Source: Neisseria macacae ATCC 33926 (GTDB lineage: Bacteria > Pseudomonadota > Gammaproteobacteria > Burkholderiales > Neisseriaceae). From it: DNA of 64,000 bases. This document shows, piece after piece, positions 50,869 to 60,198 of this stretch. The stretch covers positions 1,178,001-1,242,000 of the forward strand of contig NZ_CP094241.1 in assembly GCF_022749495.1 (NCBI RefSeq), in the 5' to 3' direction. Numbering within the stretch: the first letter of the stretch is position 1; every line of letters begins with the position of its first letter. The notes beneath the pieces were generated by a model. That model saw only the letters and a program-made list of their open reading frames with translations, did no database searches and was not told where the DNA came from. The position numbers and the translations under genes are program-made.

Positions 50869-53340
50869 TTAATCCAGCATCGCCAAAAGCTCTTCCTCAC
50901 TCAATACCGCCACACCCAAGGCATTGGCTTTTTCCAGCTTGCTACCGGCGGCTTCTCCGGCGATGACGTAGTCGGTTTTTTTGGACACGCTGCCGGAAAC
51001 TTTGCCGCCTGCGGCTTCGATCAAGGCTTGGGCCTGGTCGCGTTTGAGGGTGGGCAGGGTGCCGGTTAACACAAAGGTTTTGCCTGCTACGGCTTCGTTG
51101 ACGTCGTCTGAAATCGTTGCTTCTTGGTTTTCAGACGACGTTTGGGCGAAGAAGGTTTTTAGGTTTTCGAGCAGGGCGGCGTTTTGTGGTTCGCTGCGCC
51201 ATGCTTGCCAGTCGGCGGGGAGGGCTTTGTCGGTTTGCAGGCCTTCTATGCTTTTGCCGGCGAGTTCCCACAAGGCTTGGGCTTTGTTTTCGCTGATTTT
51301 GAAACCGGGCAGGCGGGCAATCCAGCGTTGCGGCTCGGCGTGGCGGGCGGGTGGGATGGTAACCGCTTGGGTTTGCGGGGCAACGCCTGCGGCGAGCAGC
51401 TCATCTATCATCGCCTGCTGCGCGTCTTGGGCGAAGAAGTGGGCGATGGAGCGGGCGACGACGGTGCCGATGTCGGGCAGGCAGGCGAGGATGGGTTCGG
51501 GTGCGCGGCGGACGTGTTCCAGCGAACCGAATGCCTGCGCCAGCGTTTTGGCGGTGCGTTCGCCGACGTGGCGGATGCCGAGCGCAAACAGGAAGCGGGC
51601 GAGTTCGGGCGTTTTGCTGGCTTCTATGCCTGCGAGAATGTTTTCCGCCCACTTGGTCGGTTGTTTTTTGCCGTTTTGGGTGTTGGATTCAGACAGGTCG
51701 CCTGAAACCGTTTCGGCGTCGCCGTTTTCGTTTTCAGACGACGCTTTATCTGCCGTTTCCTTCATTTTTTGCAAGGTCAGGATGTCGAGGCGATAGAGGT
51801 CGGCGAAATGGCGGACGAGGTCTTGGGCGACAAGCTGCTCGATTTGTTTTTGACCGAGGCCGTCGATGTCCATGGCTTTGCGTGAGGCGAAGTGGATTAA
51901 GCCTTGTGCGCGTTGCGCCTGACAAAGCATGCCACCGCTGCATCGGGCGACGGCTTCACCTTCTTCGCGTTCGATTTCGCTGCGGCAGATGGGGCAGTGG
52001 GTCGGCAGGCGGTAGGGCTTATGGAGCGGAACGGATTGGGTTTGATTGGTAGACGGTGTTTCGGCAAACAGGTCGTCTTGTTGATGTTTGAGGTCGTCTG
52101 AAACGGCAACGGTAGTTTCCTGCATCGGGCGGCGTTCGAAAATCACGCGCACGACCTCGGGAATCACGTCTCCGGCGCGGCGCACGACGACGGTGTCGCC
52201 GACGCGCACGTCTTTGCGCGATACTTCGTCCTGATTGTGCAGGGTGGCGTTGGTGACGGTTACGCCGCCGACGAATACGGGTTGCAGGCGGGCGACGGGG
52301 GTAACGGCGCCGGTGCGCCCGATTTGTACGTCTATGGCTTCGACGACGGTCAGGGCTTCTTCGGCGGGGAATTTGTGGGCAATCGCCCAGCGCGGCGCGC
52401 GGGAGATGAAGCCGAGTTCACGCTGTTGCGCCAAGCTGTTGACTTTGACGACCATGCCGTCGATTTCGTAGGGCAGTTCGGGGCGTTTTTGCTGCATTTG
52501 TTCGTAAAACGCCAATACTTCGTCGATATTTTTGAAACAGCCGAAATTGCCATCGGGCAGGCTGAAGCCGAGTTCTCGGAAATAGGCGAGTTCTTGGATG
52601 TGTTCTTCGGCTGTGAAACCGCCTTGCTGACGGGCGATGGAGTAGGGGAAAAAGTGCAGTTTGCGTTGCGCGGTGATGCGCGAATCGAGTTGGCGCAGGC
52701 TGCCGGCGGCGGCATTGCGCGGGTTGGCAAAGGGTTTTTGCCCGTTTTCGGCTTGTCTTTTATTGAGGGCGGCGAAATCGGCTTTGAGCATCAGCACTTC
52801 GCCGCGCACTTCGATGAGTTCGGGCGTATTTTCGCCGTGTAGCCGCAGGGGGATGTTGGCGACGGTTTTGACGTTTTGGGTAACGTCTTCGCCCGTTGTG
52901 CCGTCGCCGCGCGTCGCCGCCTGCACCAATACGCCGTCGCGGTAGAGCAGGCTGATGGCGAGGCCGTCGAATTTGGGTTCGATAATGTATTCGGGATTGC
53001 CGCCGTCCAAGCCGTCGCGCACGCGTTGGTCGAAAGCGTACATTTCGGCATGATCGAACACGCCGTTTTCATCTTGCGGGGAGAAGGCGTTGGTCAGTGA
53101 CAGCATCGGCACTTCGTGACGCACTTCGGCAAATCCTGCCAAAGGCTCGCCGCCGACGCGCTGGGTCGGGCTGTCGGGCAGTTTGAGTTCGGGATGGTTT
53201 CGTTCCAACGCTTCGAGTTCGCGGAACAATTTATCGTATTCGGCATCGGGCACGCTGGGCGCGTCGAGGGTGTAGTATTCGTAGGCGTAGCGGTTGAGGA
53301 GGTCGGTAAGGTGGCGGATGTGTTGTGCGGTTTGATTCAT
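50869..53340 (-). CDS. ligA: NAD-dependent DNA ligase
   Basis: 823 residues, longer than the ~670 of E. coli. Adenylation lysine in EPKFDGLAISLL (KxDG), then an OB fold, the four-Cys zinc region (CPICRSEIEREEGEAVARCS, split at CPICRSE), HhH repeats and a C-terminal BRCT (GKTFVLTGTLPTLKRDQAQA). The extra length is mostly in three low-complexity inserts that contain DUS: near SDDLKHQQDD, near SSENENGDAETVSGD and near QTSSENQEATISDD. Essential replication and repair ligase. It lies downstream of zipA as in many proteobacteria. Confidence 0.96.
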   Translation of the reverse strand: MNQTAQHIRHLTDLLNRYAYEYYTLDAPSVPDAEYDKLFRELEALERNHPELKLPDSPTQRVGGEPLAGFAEVRHEVPMLSLTNAFSPQDENGVFDHAEMYAFDQRVRDGLDGGNPEYIIEPKFDGLAISLLYRDGVLVQAATRGDGTTGEDVTQNVKTVANIPLRLHGENTPELIEVRGEVLMLKADFAALNKRQAENGQKPFANPRNAAAGSLRQLDSRITAQRKLHFFPYSIARQQGGFTAEEHIQELAYFRELGFSLPDGNFGCFKNIDEVLAFYEQMQQKRPELPYEIDGMVVKVNSLAQQRELGFISRAPRWAIAHKFPAEEALTVVEAIDVQIGRTGAVTPVARLQPVFVGGVTVTNATLHNQDEVSRKDVRVGDTVVVRRAGDVIPEVVRVIFERRPMQETTVAVSDDLKHQQDDLFAETPSTNQTQSVPLHKPYRLPTHCPICRSEIEREEGEAVARCSGGMLCQAQRAQGLIHFASRKAMDIDGLGQKQIEQLVAQDLVRHFADLYRLDILTLQKMKETADKASSENENGDAETVSGDLSESNTQNGKKQPTKWAENILAGIEASKTPELARFLFALGIRHVGERTAKTLAQAFGSLEHVRRAPEPILACLPDIGTVVARSIAHFFAQDAQQAMIDELLAAGVAPQTQAVTIPPARHAEPQRWIARLPGFKISENKAQALWELAGKSIEGLQTDKALPADWQAWRSEPQNAALLENLKTFFAQTSSENQEATISDDVNEAVAGKTFVLTGTLPTLKRDQAQALIEAAGGKVSGSVSKKTDYVIAGEAAGSKLEKANALGVAVLSEEELLAMLD

Positions 53341-53426
53341 GAAGGAGGGTTTTCAGACGACCTTCGTCTGATACGGACAAAGGTCGTCTGAAAAATGATA
53401 GGTTGAAAACAGATGAATTTTACCCG

Positions 53427-53464
53427 AAAAAAAGCGGATATGCCGTAACGACATATCCGCTTTG
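53427..53464 (-). terminator. intrinsic terminator of zipA
   Basis: Minus-strand stem AAAGCGGATATG / CATATCCGCTTT followed by a T run. A further inverted DUS pair (53350-53394) lies between it and ligA. Confidence 0.85.
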
Positions 53465-53477
53465 ATTACATTTGATT

Positions 53478-54734
53478 TTAGGAAAACAGGCGCAGGGCTT
53501 GTTTGCTGCCGGGTTTGATGCCGACTTTGACCATTTCTTCCTGACGCGCCAAGACGTAATTGCGAATGTCTTTGAGCCATTGGGTAGAAACTTCTTCCAT
53601 TTTGTCGTTGACCAAATCCAAGCCCAACTGACCGGAGAGGCGTACCGCCAAGTCCATGAAGAGGTCGAAGGTTTTTTCGCCGGCAGGTGCGTGCGGGATA
53701 TCGAGCAACATGCTGAAGCCTTTGTAGGACTGGTTGTCCAAGAGGGCGTTGGTAAACGCGTCGCCTGTGAGACTGTGGATGGCAAACATCGGGCTGCCGG
53801 TTTGTCCGGTGTAGTGGAATGCGCCGTCTTCGCCCAACACAAAACCGAGGTTTTCAACAGAAGCGCGCAGTTCGACGCCGCTGATGTTGCTGTGTGAAAC
53901 CAAGTGGATGGCGATGGTTTGATCGACGCGGGCGCAGAAGGTATCCAATGCCTGCGCGACTTCGGTAAATGCCGCCAAATCGGTGTGGAGGACTTTGCCG
54001 CCCATCAGTTGGGCGAAGGTGTCAACCTGTTGGTTGAACTGTTGCAATTCTTCTTGGGTTGCCAAACCGTTGCGGCTGACTGCTTGCAGGCCGACGACGA
54101 AACCTTGGTAATACACGCTCGGAATCGGTTCGGCAACTTGGAAGCGGTCGTCCATGGTGCAGCCGATGATTTGGAAACGGTGGCGGTTGGACAGGCGGGG
54201 CAGGGCGTGCAGCTCTTGCGCTTCAGAGAGGGCGATGTAGGCGAGGTAGTCGAAGCGCGGGTCAAACCACGGCAATTCGACTTGAGACAATTCGTCCAAG
54301 CTGACCAAAGGTTGGTTGGCGGCGGACGGCAGGTTGACCGGCTCGTCGCTGGCGGTTTGGGTGGTGATTTCGTTGTTCAGCCCGATGACGGTATGCTGTA
54401 CCGGCTCGTCGGTAAAGTCGTCTTCAATCGCCAACTCGACATCGGTTTTGATGGCGGAAGGTTTGGCGAGTTTGGCTTTGGCGGCGAAGATTTCGTCTTG
54501 TTCTTGCAGATTGCGCAGCGCGGCTTCTTGGGCTTTGTTCGCTTTTTTGACGAACAGGCCTTTGCCGCCGGATTCTTTACCGTCGCGCACATGGCTGGTT
54601 TTACTGTTCAGGAGCGCGTCTTTGTCGGAGTGGCCGAACTGCTCGCGCACCTGTTTGCGGTATTGGTTTTCTTGGTACATATTGTAGGCGATGACGGCAA
54701 GGATGACTGCCAAGCCTAAGACGATGAAAATCAT
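53478..54734 (-). CDS. zipA: cell-division protein ZipA homologue
   Basis: 418 residues. N-terminal membrane anchor MIFIVLGLAVILAVIAYNMY, a charged Pro/Gln-poor linker of about 140 residues, and a C-terminal ZipA FtsZ-binding-like domain (FCARVDQTIAIHLV onward). It tethers FtsZ to the membrane early in division. The position upstream of ligA supports the call even though the linker is not conserved. Confidence 0.85.
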   Translation of the reverse strand: MIFIVLGLAVILAVIAYNMYQENQYRKQVREQFGHSDKDALLNSKTSHVRDGKESGGKGLFVKKANKAQEAALRNLQEQDEIFAAKAKLAKPSAIKTDVELAIEDDFTDEPVQHTVIGLNNEITTQTASDEPVNLPSAANQPLVSLDELSQVELPWFDPRFDYLAYIALSEAQELHALPRLSNRHRFQIIGCTMDDRFQVAEPIPSVYYQGFVVGLQAVSRNGLATQEELQQFNQQVDTFAQLMGGKVLHTDLAAFTEVAQALDTFCARVDQTIAIHLVSHSNISGVELRASVENLGFVLGEDGAFHYTGQTGSPMFAIHSLTGDAFTNALLDNQSYKGFSMLLDIPHAPAGEKTFDLFMDLAVRLSGQLGLDLVNDKMEEVSTQWLKDIRNYVLARQEEMVKVGIKPGSKQALRLFS

Positions 54735-54969
54735 GGGTAATCACTTTTTTGTAAGAGCGGCATTCCGTCTTCGTTGCCCGGGGTGGTTTGCCTTTGGGCG
54801 TATGCGGAATCGTATTGCCGCGAGTAAGTTCGTCGGAGTCGGACACGGATTGTCCCGTATGGATGCTCGATTATAACGAAAATAAACTTTTCTGACAGCA
54901 AATGCCGCGAATGATAGCTCAAAATGGGGCAGGGTCGTCTGAAAAATGCTATATGGCATTTTTGAGCGA

Positions 54970-55542
54970 TTAACGGACAACTGGAAAACCTGCCGCCTGC
55001 AATCTTTGCCAATCGAAAAAGTGGCCGGGATCGGTTTTGCGGTCGGGCGCAATGTCTTGATGGCCGGTAACGGCGGTGATGGGATAATGCCCAACCAACG
55101 CTTTCAACAGAGTTTCCAGCGTTTGATATTGTGCTTCAGTAAACGGTTCGAAATCGCAGCCTTCCAATTCGATACCGACCGAAAACGCATTGCACTTTTC
55201 GCGTCCGCGAAACGACGATACGCCTGCGTGGTATGCCATATCGTCGCAAGAAACGAACTGCACCGCCTCGCCCTCGCGGGTAATCAAAAAGTGGCTGGAA
55301 ACGCGCAAGGTGTGGATGACGCTGAAAAACGGATGTTCATCGGGGTCGATGCGGTTGGTAAACAGTTTTTCCACCGCGCCCGTCCCATATTCGAAAGGCG
55401 GCAGCGAAATATTGTGTAAAACCACCAGCGACACGGTTTCTGATTCTGCCCGCGGTTCGAAGTTTGGTGAAAACGCGCGGCGCGCAGGCTGCCACCAGCC
55501 TTGTTGCCAGTCAATGTCTTGGCATTCGGACGGAAGATTCAT
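54970..55542 (-). CDS. ampD: 1,6-anhydro-N-acetylmuramyl-L-alanine amidase AmpD
   Basis: 190 residues with the amidase_2 fold. Zinc ligands: His in LVVLHNISLPP, His in TGHQDIAPDRKTDPG and Asp in the same segment; the catalytic Glu region is SVGIELEGCDFEPF. It cleaves anhydro-muropeptides in peptidoglycan recycling, in the cytoplasm (no signal). Divergent from mltG. Confidence 0.93.
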   Translation of the reverse strand: MNLPSECQDIDWQQGWWQPARRAFSPNFEPRAESETVSLVVLHNISLPPFEYGTGAVEKLFTNRIDPDEHPFFSVIHTLRVSSHFLITREGEAVQFVSCDDMAYHAGVSSFRGREKCNAFSVGIELEGCDFEPFTEAQYQTLETLLKALVGHYPITAVTGHQDIAPDRKTDPGHFFDWQRLQAAGFPVVR

Positions 55543-55670
55543 AATTCAGACGACCCTTTATTTCAGACGACCACTGAGGCGGAAAAAACATACGTCGGGC
55601 GGGTGTGCGGGAATGGGGTGCGCATTTCGGTTATACTGTCGCCCGACGTTCACAAATCAAAAATCCTACC

Positions 55671-56666
55671 ATGCTGAAAAAAATGTTGAAATGGTTTGCG
55701 GTATTTTTTGTTGCCGTTGCCGCCGTGTTCGCCGCCTTGCTGTTTGTTCCCAAAGACAACGGCAAAGCATACCGCATCAAAATTGCCAAAAACCAAGGCA
55801 TCTCTTCCGTCAGCCGTACGCTTGCCGAAGACGGAGTCGTTTACAACCGCCATGTGCTGGTCGCAGCCGCCTACCTGATAGGCGCACACAACAAACTCAA
55901 CGCCGGCTCGTACCGCCTTCCTTCCAACATTTCCGCCTGGGGTATTTTGCAGAAAATCCGCAACGGCAGACCCGATGCTGTTACCGTTCAAATCGTCGAA
56001 GGTTCGCGTTTTGCCACGATGCGTAAAATCATCGATAACACCCCCGACATCGAACACAAAACACGCGGCTGGAGCGATGCGGAACTCATGCAGGCAATTG
56101 CCCCCGACGCGCTCAGCAGCAATCCCGAAGGTCAGTTTTTCCCCGACAGCTATGAAATCGACGCAGGCAGCAGTGATTTGCAAATCTACCAAACCGCTTA
56201 TCAAACCATGCAACGTCGTCTGAAAGATGCTTGGGAAGATCGCCAAAGCGGATTGCCCTACAAAAATCCGTATGAAATGCTCATTATGGCGAGCCTGATT
56301 GAAAAAGAAACCGCCCACGAAGACGACCGCGCCCATGTTGCTTCAGTATTCGTCAACCGCCTCAACATCGGCATGCGCCTGCAAACCGACCCGACCGTGA
56401 TTTACGGCATGGGAAGCGCGTACAAAGGCAAAATCCGCAAAGCCGACCTCCAGCGCGATACGCCGTATAACACCTACACCCGCAGCGGCTTAACCCCGAC
56501 CCCCATCGCCCTGCCGAGCAAAGCCGCCCTTGAAGCCGCCGCGCATCCGTCGAATGAAAAATACCTCTATTTCGTCTCCAAAATGGACGGCACCGGCTTG
56601 AGCCAGTTCAGCCATAATCTGGAAGAACACAATGCCGCTGTACGCAAATATATTTTGAAGAAATAG
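55671..56666 (+). CDS. mltG: endolytic transglycosylase MltG
   Basis: 331 residues from the ATG at 55671. One N-terminal transmembrane helix (LKWFAVFFVAVAAVFAALLF), a LysM-like segment and the YceG/MltG domain. The catalytic Glu is in ASLIEKETAHEDDR, and DPTVIYG and NTYTRSGLTPTPI are conserved. It cuts nascent glycan strands and sets chain length. Confidence 0.93.
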   Translation: MLKKMLKWFAVFFVAVAAVFAALLFVPKDNGKAYRIKIAKNQGISSVSRTLAEDGVVYNRHVLVAAAYLIGAHNKLNAGSYRLPSNISAWGILQKIRNGRPDAVTVQIVEGSRFATMRKIIDNTPDIEHKTRGWSDAELMQAIAPDALSSNPEGQFFPDSYEIDAGSSDLQIYQTAYQTMQRRLKDAWEDRQSGLPYKNPYEMLIMASLIEKETAHEDDRAHVASVFVNRLNIGMRLQTDPTVIYGMGSAYKGKIRKADLQRDTPYNTYTRSGLTPTPIALPSKAALEAAAHPSNEKYLYFVSKMDGTGLSQFSHNLEEHNAAVRKYILKK

Positions 56667-56690
56667 GTTGAACTGAGCTTCAAAAGCATA

Positions 56691-56735
56691 AAGGTCGTCT
56701 GAAAATCTGTAAAACCGGTTTTCAGACGACCTTTT
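56691..56735 (+). terminator. DUS-hairpin terminator of mltG
   Basis: AAGGTCGTCTGAAAA / TTTTCAGACGACCTTTT, 24 bp after the stop. Confidence 0.8.
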
Positions 56736-56812
56736 GTCTCAGGACGATTTAGAACAGATTTTTCTTGTTTATCTTTATCAAGTTATTTTATTTTCATTGC
56801 TACTGCAAAATA

Positions 56813-56855
56813 AAAAGCGGTCTGAAACCTTATTTGGTTTACAGACCGCTTTTAT
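56813..56855 (-). terminator. intrinsic terminator of the lipoprotein gene
   Basis: Minus-strand stem AAAAGCGGTCTGTAAACC / GGTTTCAGACCGCTTTT followed by a T run. Confidence 0.85.
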
Positions 56856-56865
56856 TATTTATGCC

Positions 56866-57609
56866 TTATCGGGTAGGCGGTTTGGCGTATCCGTCATCGG
56901 CGGGAAAGGCTTGAGGTTCATTTCTGCTGCGGTTTGGGTCGTACAGTTCGAAAATTGCAGTGCCGATTACACCCGTATTGCGGATGGAGCCATTATCCGA
57001 GTTGGCGGCATAAGAGTCGCGGGGGCTGCTGAAGACAAACGACGCCACCGCGCTGCTGCTTTTGCGGAAACCTTCGATTTCTAAAGAATCATGAGGATAC
57101 AAGACATAACCGTCGGCGTATTTGCTGGCCGATTTGCCTGAAATCACATCCAAACCATCAACGCTGGCTACGATTTCCAAGGTTTTGTTGCTGTTGTTTT
57201 GATAGACCAAACGGTATGCCTGTCCGTCTGTACCGCGCAGATAGTAGTTGCCTTTATCACGGAATATCGGCAGCAGGCTGCCATCGTCACCGCGTACAGA
57301 CAATTCCACTTTGCCTGAAGCTAAAGCAATCGAATTGACGCTGCGGCCGCGATAATCTTTGGAAGAGTAGTTTAATACGCTTTGCGCCAAAGGTTCCTGA
57401 CTGACACGGCGCAAATTTACGGAATGAACGGAAGATTCCACTTCATCGCCCCAGCTTGTTCCTAATTTCTCTGCCGCTTGCGCACTTTGACTCGGTACGG
57501 CTGAATTGGTGGCAGCAGGTGCTTCAACTGCTTGATGTGATTGTGAACAGGCTGCTAAAACGGCAGCCAGCAACACCGGCAGCCATAATTTAAATTTCAT
57601 TTGAGGCAT
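56866..57609 (-). CDS. lipoprotein of unknown function
   Basis: 247 residues from ATG 57609 (AGGAGCGATT upstream). Signal KFKLWLPVLLAAVLAACSQ with lipobox LAAC. The mature protein has an Ala/Gln-rich linker and a beta-rich domain of about 190 residues with RGRSVNSIALASGKVELSV and YYLRGTDGQAYRLVYQN. It ends in basic, proline-rich residues. I recognise no family. A CREE lies 45 bp upstream and may affect its promoter. Confidence 0.7.
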   Translation of the reverse strand: MPQMKFKLWLPVLLAAVLAACSQSHQAVEAPAATNSAVPSQSAQAAEKLGTSWGDEVESSVHSVNLRRVSQEPLAQSVLNYSSKDYRGRSVNSIALASGKVELSVRGDDGSLLPIFRDKGNYYLRGTDGQAYRLVYQNNSNKTLEIVASVDGLDVISGKSASKYADGYVLYPHDSLEIEGFRKSSSAVASFVFSSPRDSYAANSDNGSIRNTGVIGTAIFELYDPNRSRNEPQAFPADDGYAKPPTR

Positions 57610-57654
57610 AATCGCTCCTACGATAAGGTGGATGATGGATAAACAACCTGAAAT

Positions 57655-57761
57655 TATAGTAGATTAACTTTAAACCAGTACGGCGTTGCCTCGCCTTGTC
57701 GTACTATCTGTACTGTCTGCGGCTTCGTCGCCTTGTCCTGATTTAAATTTAATCCACTATA
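57655..57761. repeat. Correia element (CREE), short 107-bp form
   Basis: TATAGTAGATTAAC (one base variant) to ATTTAATCCACTATA. Short form without the internal block. Confidence 0.9.
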
Positions 57762-58135
57762 CATAATAAAACTTACCATATCATTATTGTTTTTTCTAAA
57801 TAACAAGGGCAATACAGCAAAAGAGTTACCCATTATCTATACATTTACTTCAAATGGGTAAGAAACAGTATTACATCATACTTTGTAGGTTTATATGTCT
57901 AAAGCGCTTATCAAAGAACTTTTCTCATTGGAGCCTTGTCAATAAACAGGATAAATAGGGGTAAAACCGTCGGTCAGGTCGTCTGAAAATCCTCTTCAAA
58001 CCTTTATTTATGATTCTAAAGAATTTTAAATAGCGTATTGTCGGCTTCAAGGATGGAGATTTGTTGAGAGATACCGTATTGTTATGGATGGCAATTTTGA
58101 CGGCACATTAGAAGATGCTTCTATCGAAGGATAAA
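57762..58135. other. AT-rich intergenic region
   Basis: 374 bp between the CREE and the next lipoprotein gene. One DUS near 57978. A short frame just before the lipoprotein start (YRIVMDGNFDGTLEDAS around 58070-58125) looks like the tail of a larger protein but has no clear start. Nothing else is evident. Confidence 0.4.
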
Positions 58136-58483
58136 ATGACGATGAAAATTAAAGTAGCTATGCTGGGTATTACCGGCTTGATATTGTCCGGCTGCTTTTT
58201 CGCCAATGACGAAATCAAGTTGGATGATATTGGGAATTTCAAAATTACTGTCCATGAAGCTAAGGATTATAGGCAGGTTCATTTGACAGGTTTATTAGGC
58301 AATAGCGCAATGGGCATTTCAGATATCAAAACAACTTCCCACAATGATGAGCTGAATATTACTTTATTTCAAAAATTGGCAGGTTCAAAATATTCAGGAA
58401 AGCTAGATAAAGAAATTGCTCTTGACCGCGATATTAAAAAGATTACTTATGGTTCTAAACACGAGATTATCTGGCAGGAGTAA
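58136..58483 (+). CDS. small lipoprotein of unknown function
   Basis: 115 residues from the ATG at 58136 (AAGGATAAA directly upstream). Signal with lipobox LSGC (VAMLGITGLILSGCFF). The mature 90 residues are charged and beta-rich (KYSGKLDKEIALDRDI). AT-rich compared with neighbours, so possibly acquired. Unknown family. Confidence 0.65.
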   Translation: MTMKIKVAMLGITGLILSGCFFANDEIKLDDIGNFKITVHEAKDYRQVHLTGLLGNSAMGISDIKTTSHNDELNITLFQKLAGSKYSGKLDKEIALDRDIKKITYGSKHEIIWQE

Positions 58484-58547
58484 ATCGGTTTTATTCGGTA
58501 TCGCTATTGCTTTTCGGTAATACTGTTTAGCGGTTTAAACGTAACGA

Positions 58548-58594
58548 AAAAGGTCGTCTGAAAACTGGAAAATCGATTTTCAGACGACCTTTTA
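58548..58594. terminator. bidirectional DUS hairpin
   Basis: AAAAAGGTCGTCTGAAAACTG / GATTTTCAGACGACCTTTT between convergent lipoprotein and hsdM genes. Confidence 0.75.
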
Positions 58595-58683
58595 TGCTAT
58601 CACTGCTTAGTAAACTAATTCACCAAATCATTGAAGTGTAATGAGATGCAGCAGTTGCCTTAGTCTATTCATTGATGGTCTAA

Positions 58684-60180
58684 CTAATCTGCCAACTGCT
58701 CAGCAACGCTTCGAAAATTCATCAAAGCCGCTTCGATATTTTCAATGATTTCATCGGCCAAAATATCAGGGGCGGGCAGATTGTCCAAGTCGGTTAAAGA
58801 ATGGTCTTTCAGCCAGAAAATATCCAAACTGGTTTTTTCTCGCTGATTGATTTCATCGATACTAAATTTACGCCAGCGTCCGTCGGGATTGTTTTCGGCA
58901 TGATAGGTTTCTGCGCGCTTTGAACGGTCTTCGGGGCAATAGCAGGTAATGAAATCCTGCAAATCTGCCAACTGCATCGGTTTTTTCTTCAGCGTGTGAT
59001 GCACGTTGGTGCGGTAGTCATATACCCAGACTTCTTGGGTAACGGCTTTTTCCTGTGCGGGGCGGTTATCAAAGAACAACACATTTGCTTTCACGCCTTG
59101 GGCGTAGAAAATACCCGTTGGTAACCGTAAAATCGTATGCAAATCGGTCATCTGCAATAGTTTCTTACGCACAGTTTCGCCTGCGCCGCCTTCAAACAGC
59201 ACATTATCGGGCACGACCACGGCTGCACGCCCGTTGTTTTTGAGCATGGTGTAAATATGCTGCAAGAAGTTGACTTGTTTGTTGGAAGTGGTTGCCCAAA
59301 AGTCTTGGCGGTTATAGACAAAATCTTCGGTTTCAGCTTCACCCTCGGCATTGGTAATGGTCATGGTGCTTTTTTTACCGAATGGCGGATTGGCCAAAAC
59401 CAAGTCTACTTTGCGTGCGCTTGGCGCAACCAAGGAATCATCGGAGCTAATCGGGCTATCGCCGTCCATTTCGCCGATCCCGTGTAAAAACAGGTTCATC
59501 AAACACAAACGGCGGGTATTGGCGACAATTTCATTGCCGAAAAACGTCCCTTTTTTTAACCGCTCTTTTTGGTCGGTGTTTAGATTGGCATGTTTTTCCA
59601 AATAGCTGTATGCCGCCAATAAAAAGCCGCCGGTGCCTGCTGCCGGGTCGGCAATCAGGGTATCTGCCTGCGGGCGGACGCATTCGACAATTGCCTGAAT
59701 CAAAGCACGCGGCGTAAAGTATTGTCCCGCGCCTGATTTGGTATCTTCGGCATTTTTTTCCAAAATGCCTTCGTAAATATCGCCTTTCACATCCACGCCC
59801 AAGCGCGTCCATTTGGTTTCATCAATCATTGCCACCAAACGGGATAATTTGGCCGGGTCTTGGATTTTGTTTTGCGCCTTGGCAAAGATTTGGCCAAGCA
59901 AGCCTTTGCACATACTTAAATCGCGCAACAAAGCGAGATAATGACTTTCCAATTCCGCACCTGTGCGGTCGGTCAGACTTTGCCAGTTGTATTTGGCAGG
60001 AATGCCGACATCGCGCTTGTAGGGCGGCTGGCTGTATTCAAAAGCCATTTTCAAGAAAATCAGATAGGTAATCTGTTCCAAATAGTCGCCGTAGCTCACG
60101 CCGTCATCGCGCAGCATATGGCAGAAGCTCCAAACCTTTTGGACAATAGCATTTGAAGTGTGGTTTTGCGTTGTGGTCAT
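58684..60180 (-). CDS. hsdM: type I restriction-modification methyltransferase HsdM
   Basis: 498 residues. SAM-binding motif I DPAAGTGGFLLAAYSYL and catalytic motif NPPFGKKS, with an N-terminal HsdM helical domain (VQKVWSFCHMLRDDGVSYGD). It methylates adenine in the site recognised by HsdS. It is the last gene of hsdR-hsdS-hsdM, 18 bp after hsdS. Confidence 0.95.
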   Translation of the reverse strand: MTTTQNHTSNAIVQKVWSFCHMLRDDGVSYGDYLEQITYLIFLKMAFEYSQPPYKRDVGIPAKYNWQSLTDRTGAELESHYLALLRDLSMCKGLLGQIFAKAQNKIQDPAKLSRLVAMIDETKWTRLGVDVKGDIYEGILEKNAEDTKSGAGQYFTPRALIQAIVECVRPQADTLIADPAAGTGGFLLAAYSYLEKHANLNTDQKERLKKGTFFGNEIVANTRRLCLMNLFLHGIGEMDGDSPISSDDSLVAPSARKVDLVLANPPFGKKSTMTITNAEGEAETEDFVYNRQDFWATTSNKQVNFLQHIYTMLKNNGRAAVVVPDNVLFEGGAGETVRKKLLQMTDLHTILRLPTGIFYAQGVKANVLFFDNRPAQEKAVTQEVWVYDYRTNVHHTLKKKPMQLADLQDFITCYCPEDRSKRAETYHAENNPDGRWRKFSIDEINQREKTSLDIFWLKDHSLTDLDNLPAPDILADEIIENIEAALMNFRSVAEQLAD

Positions 60181-60198
60181 ATTCGTTTTCTCTTTAAT

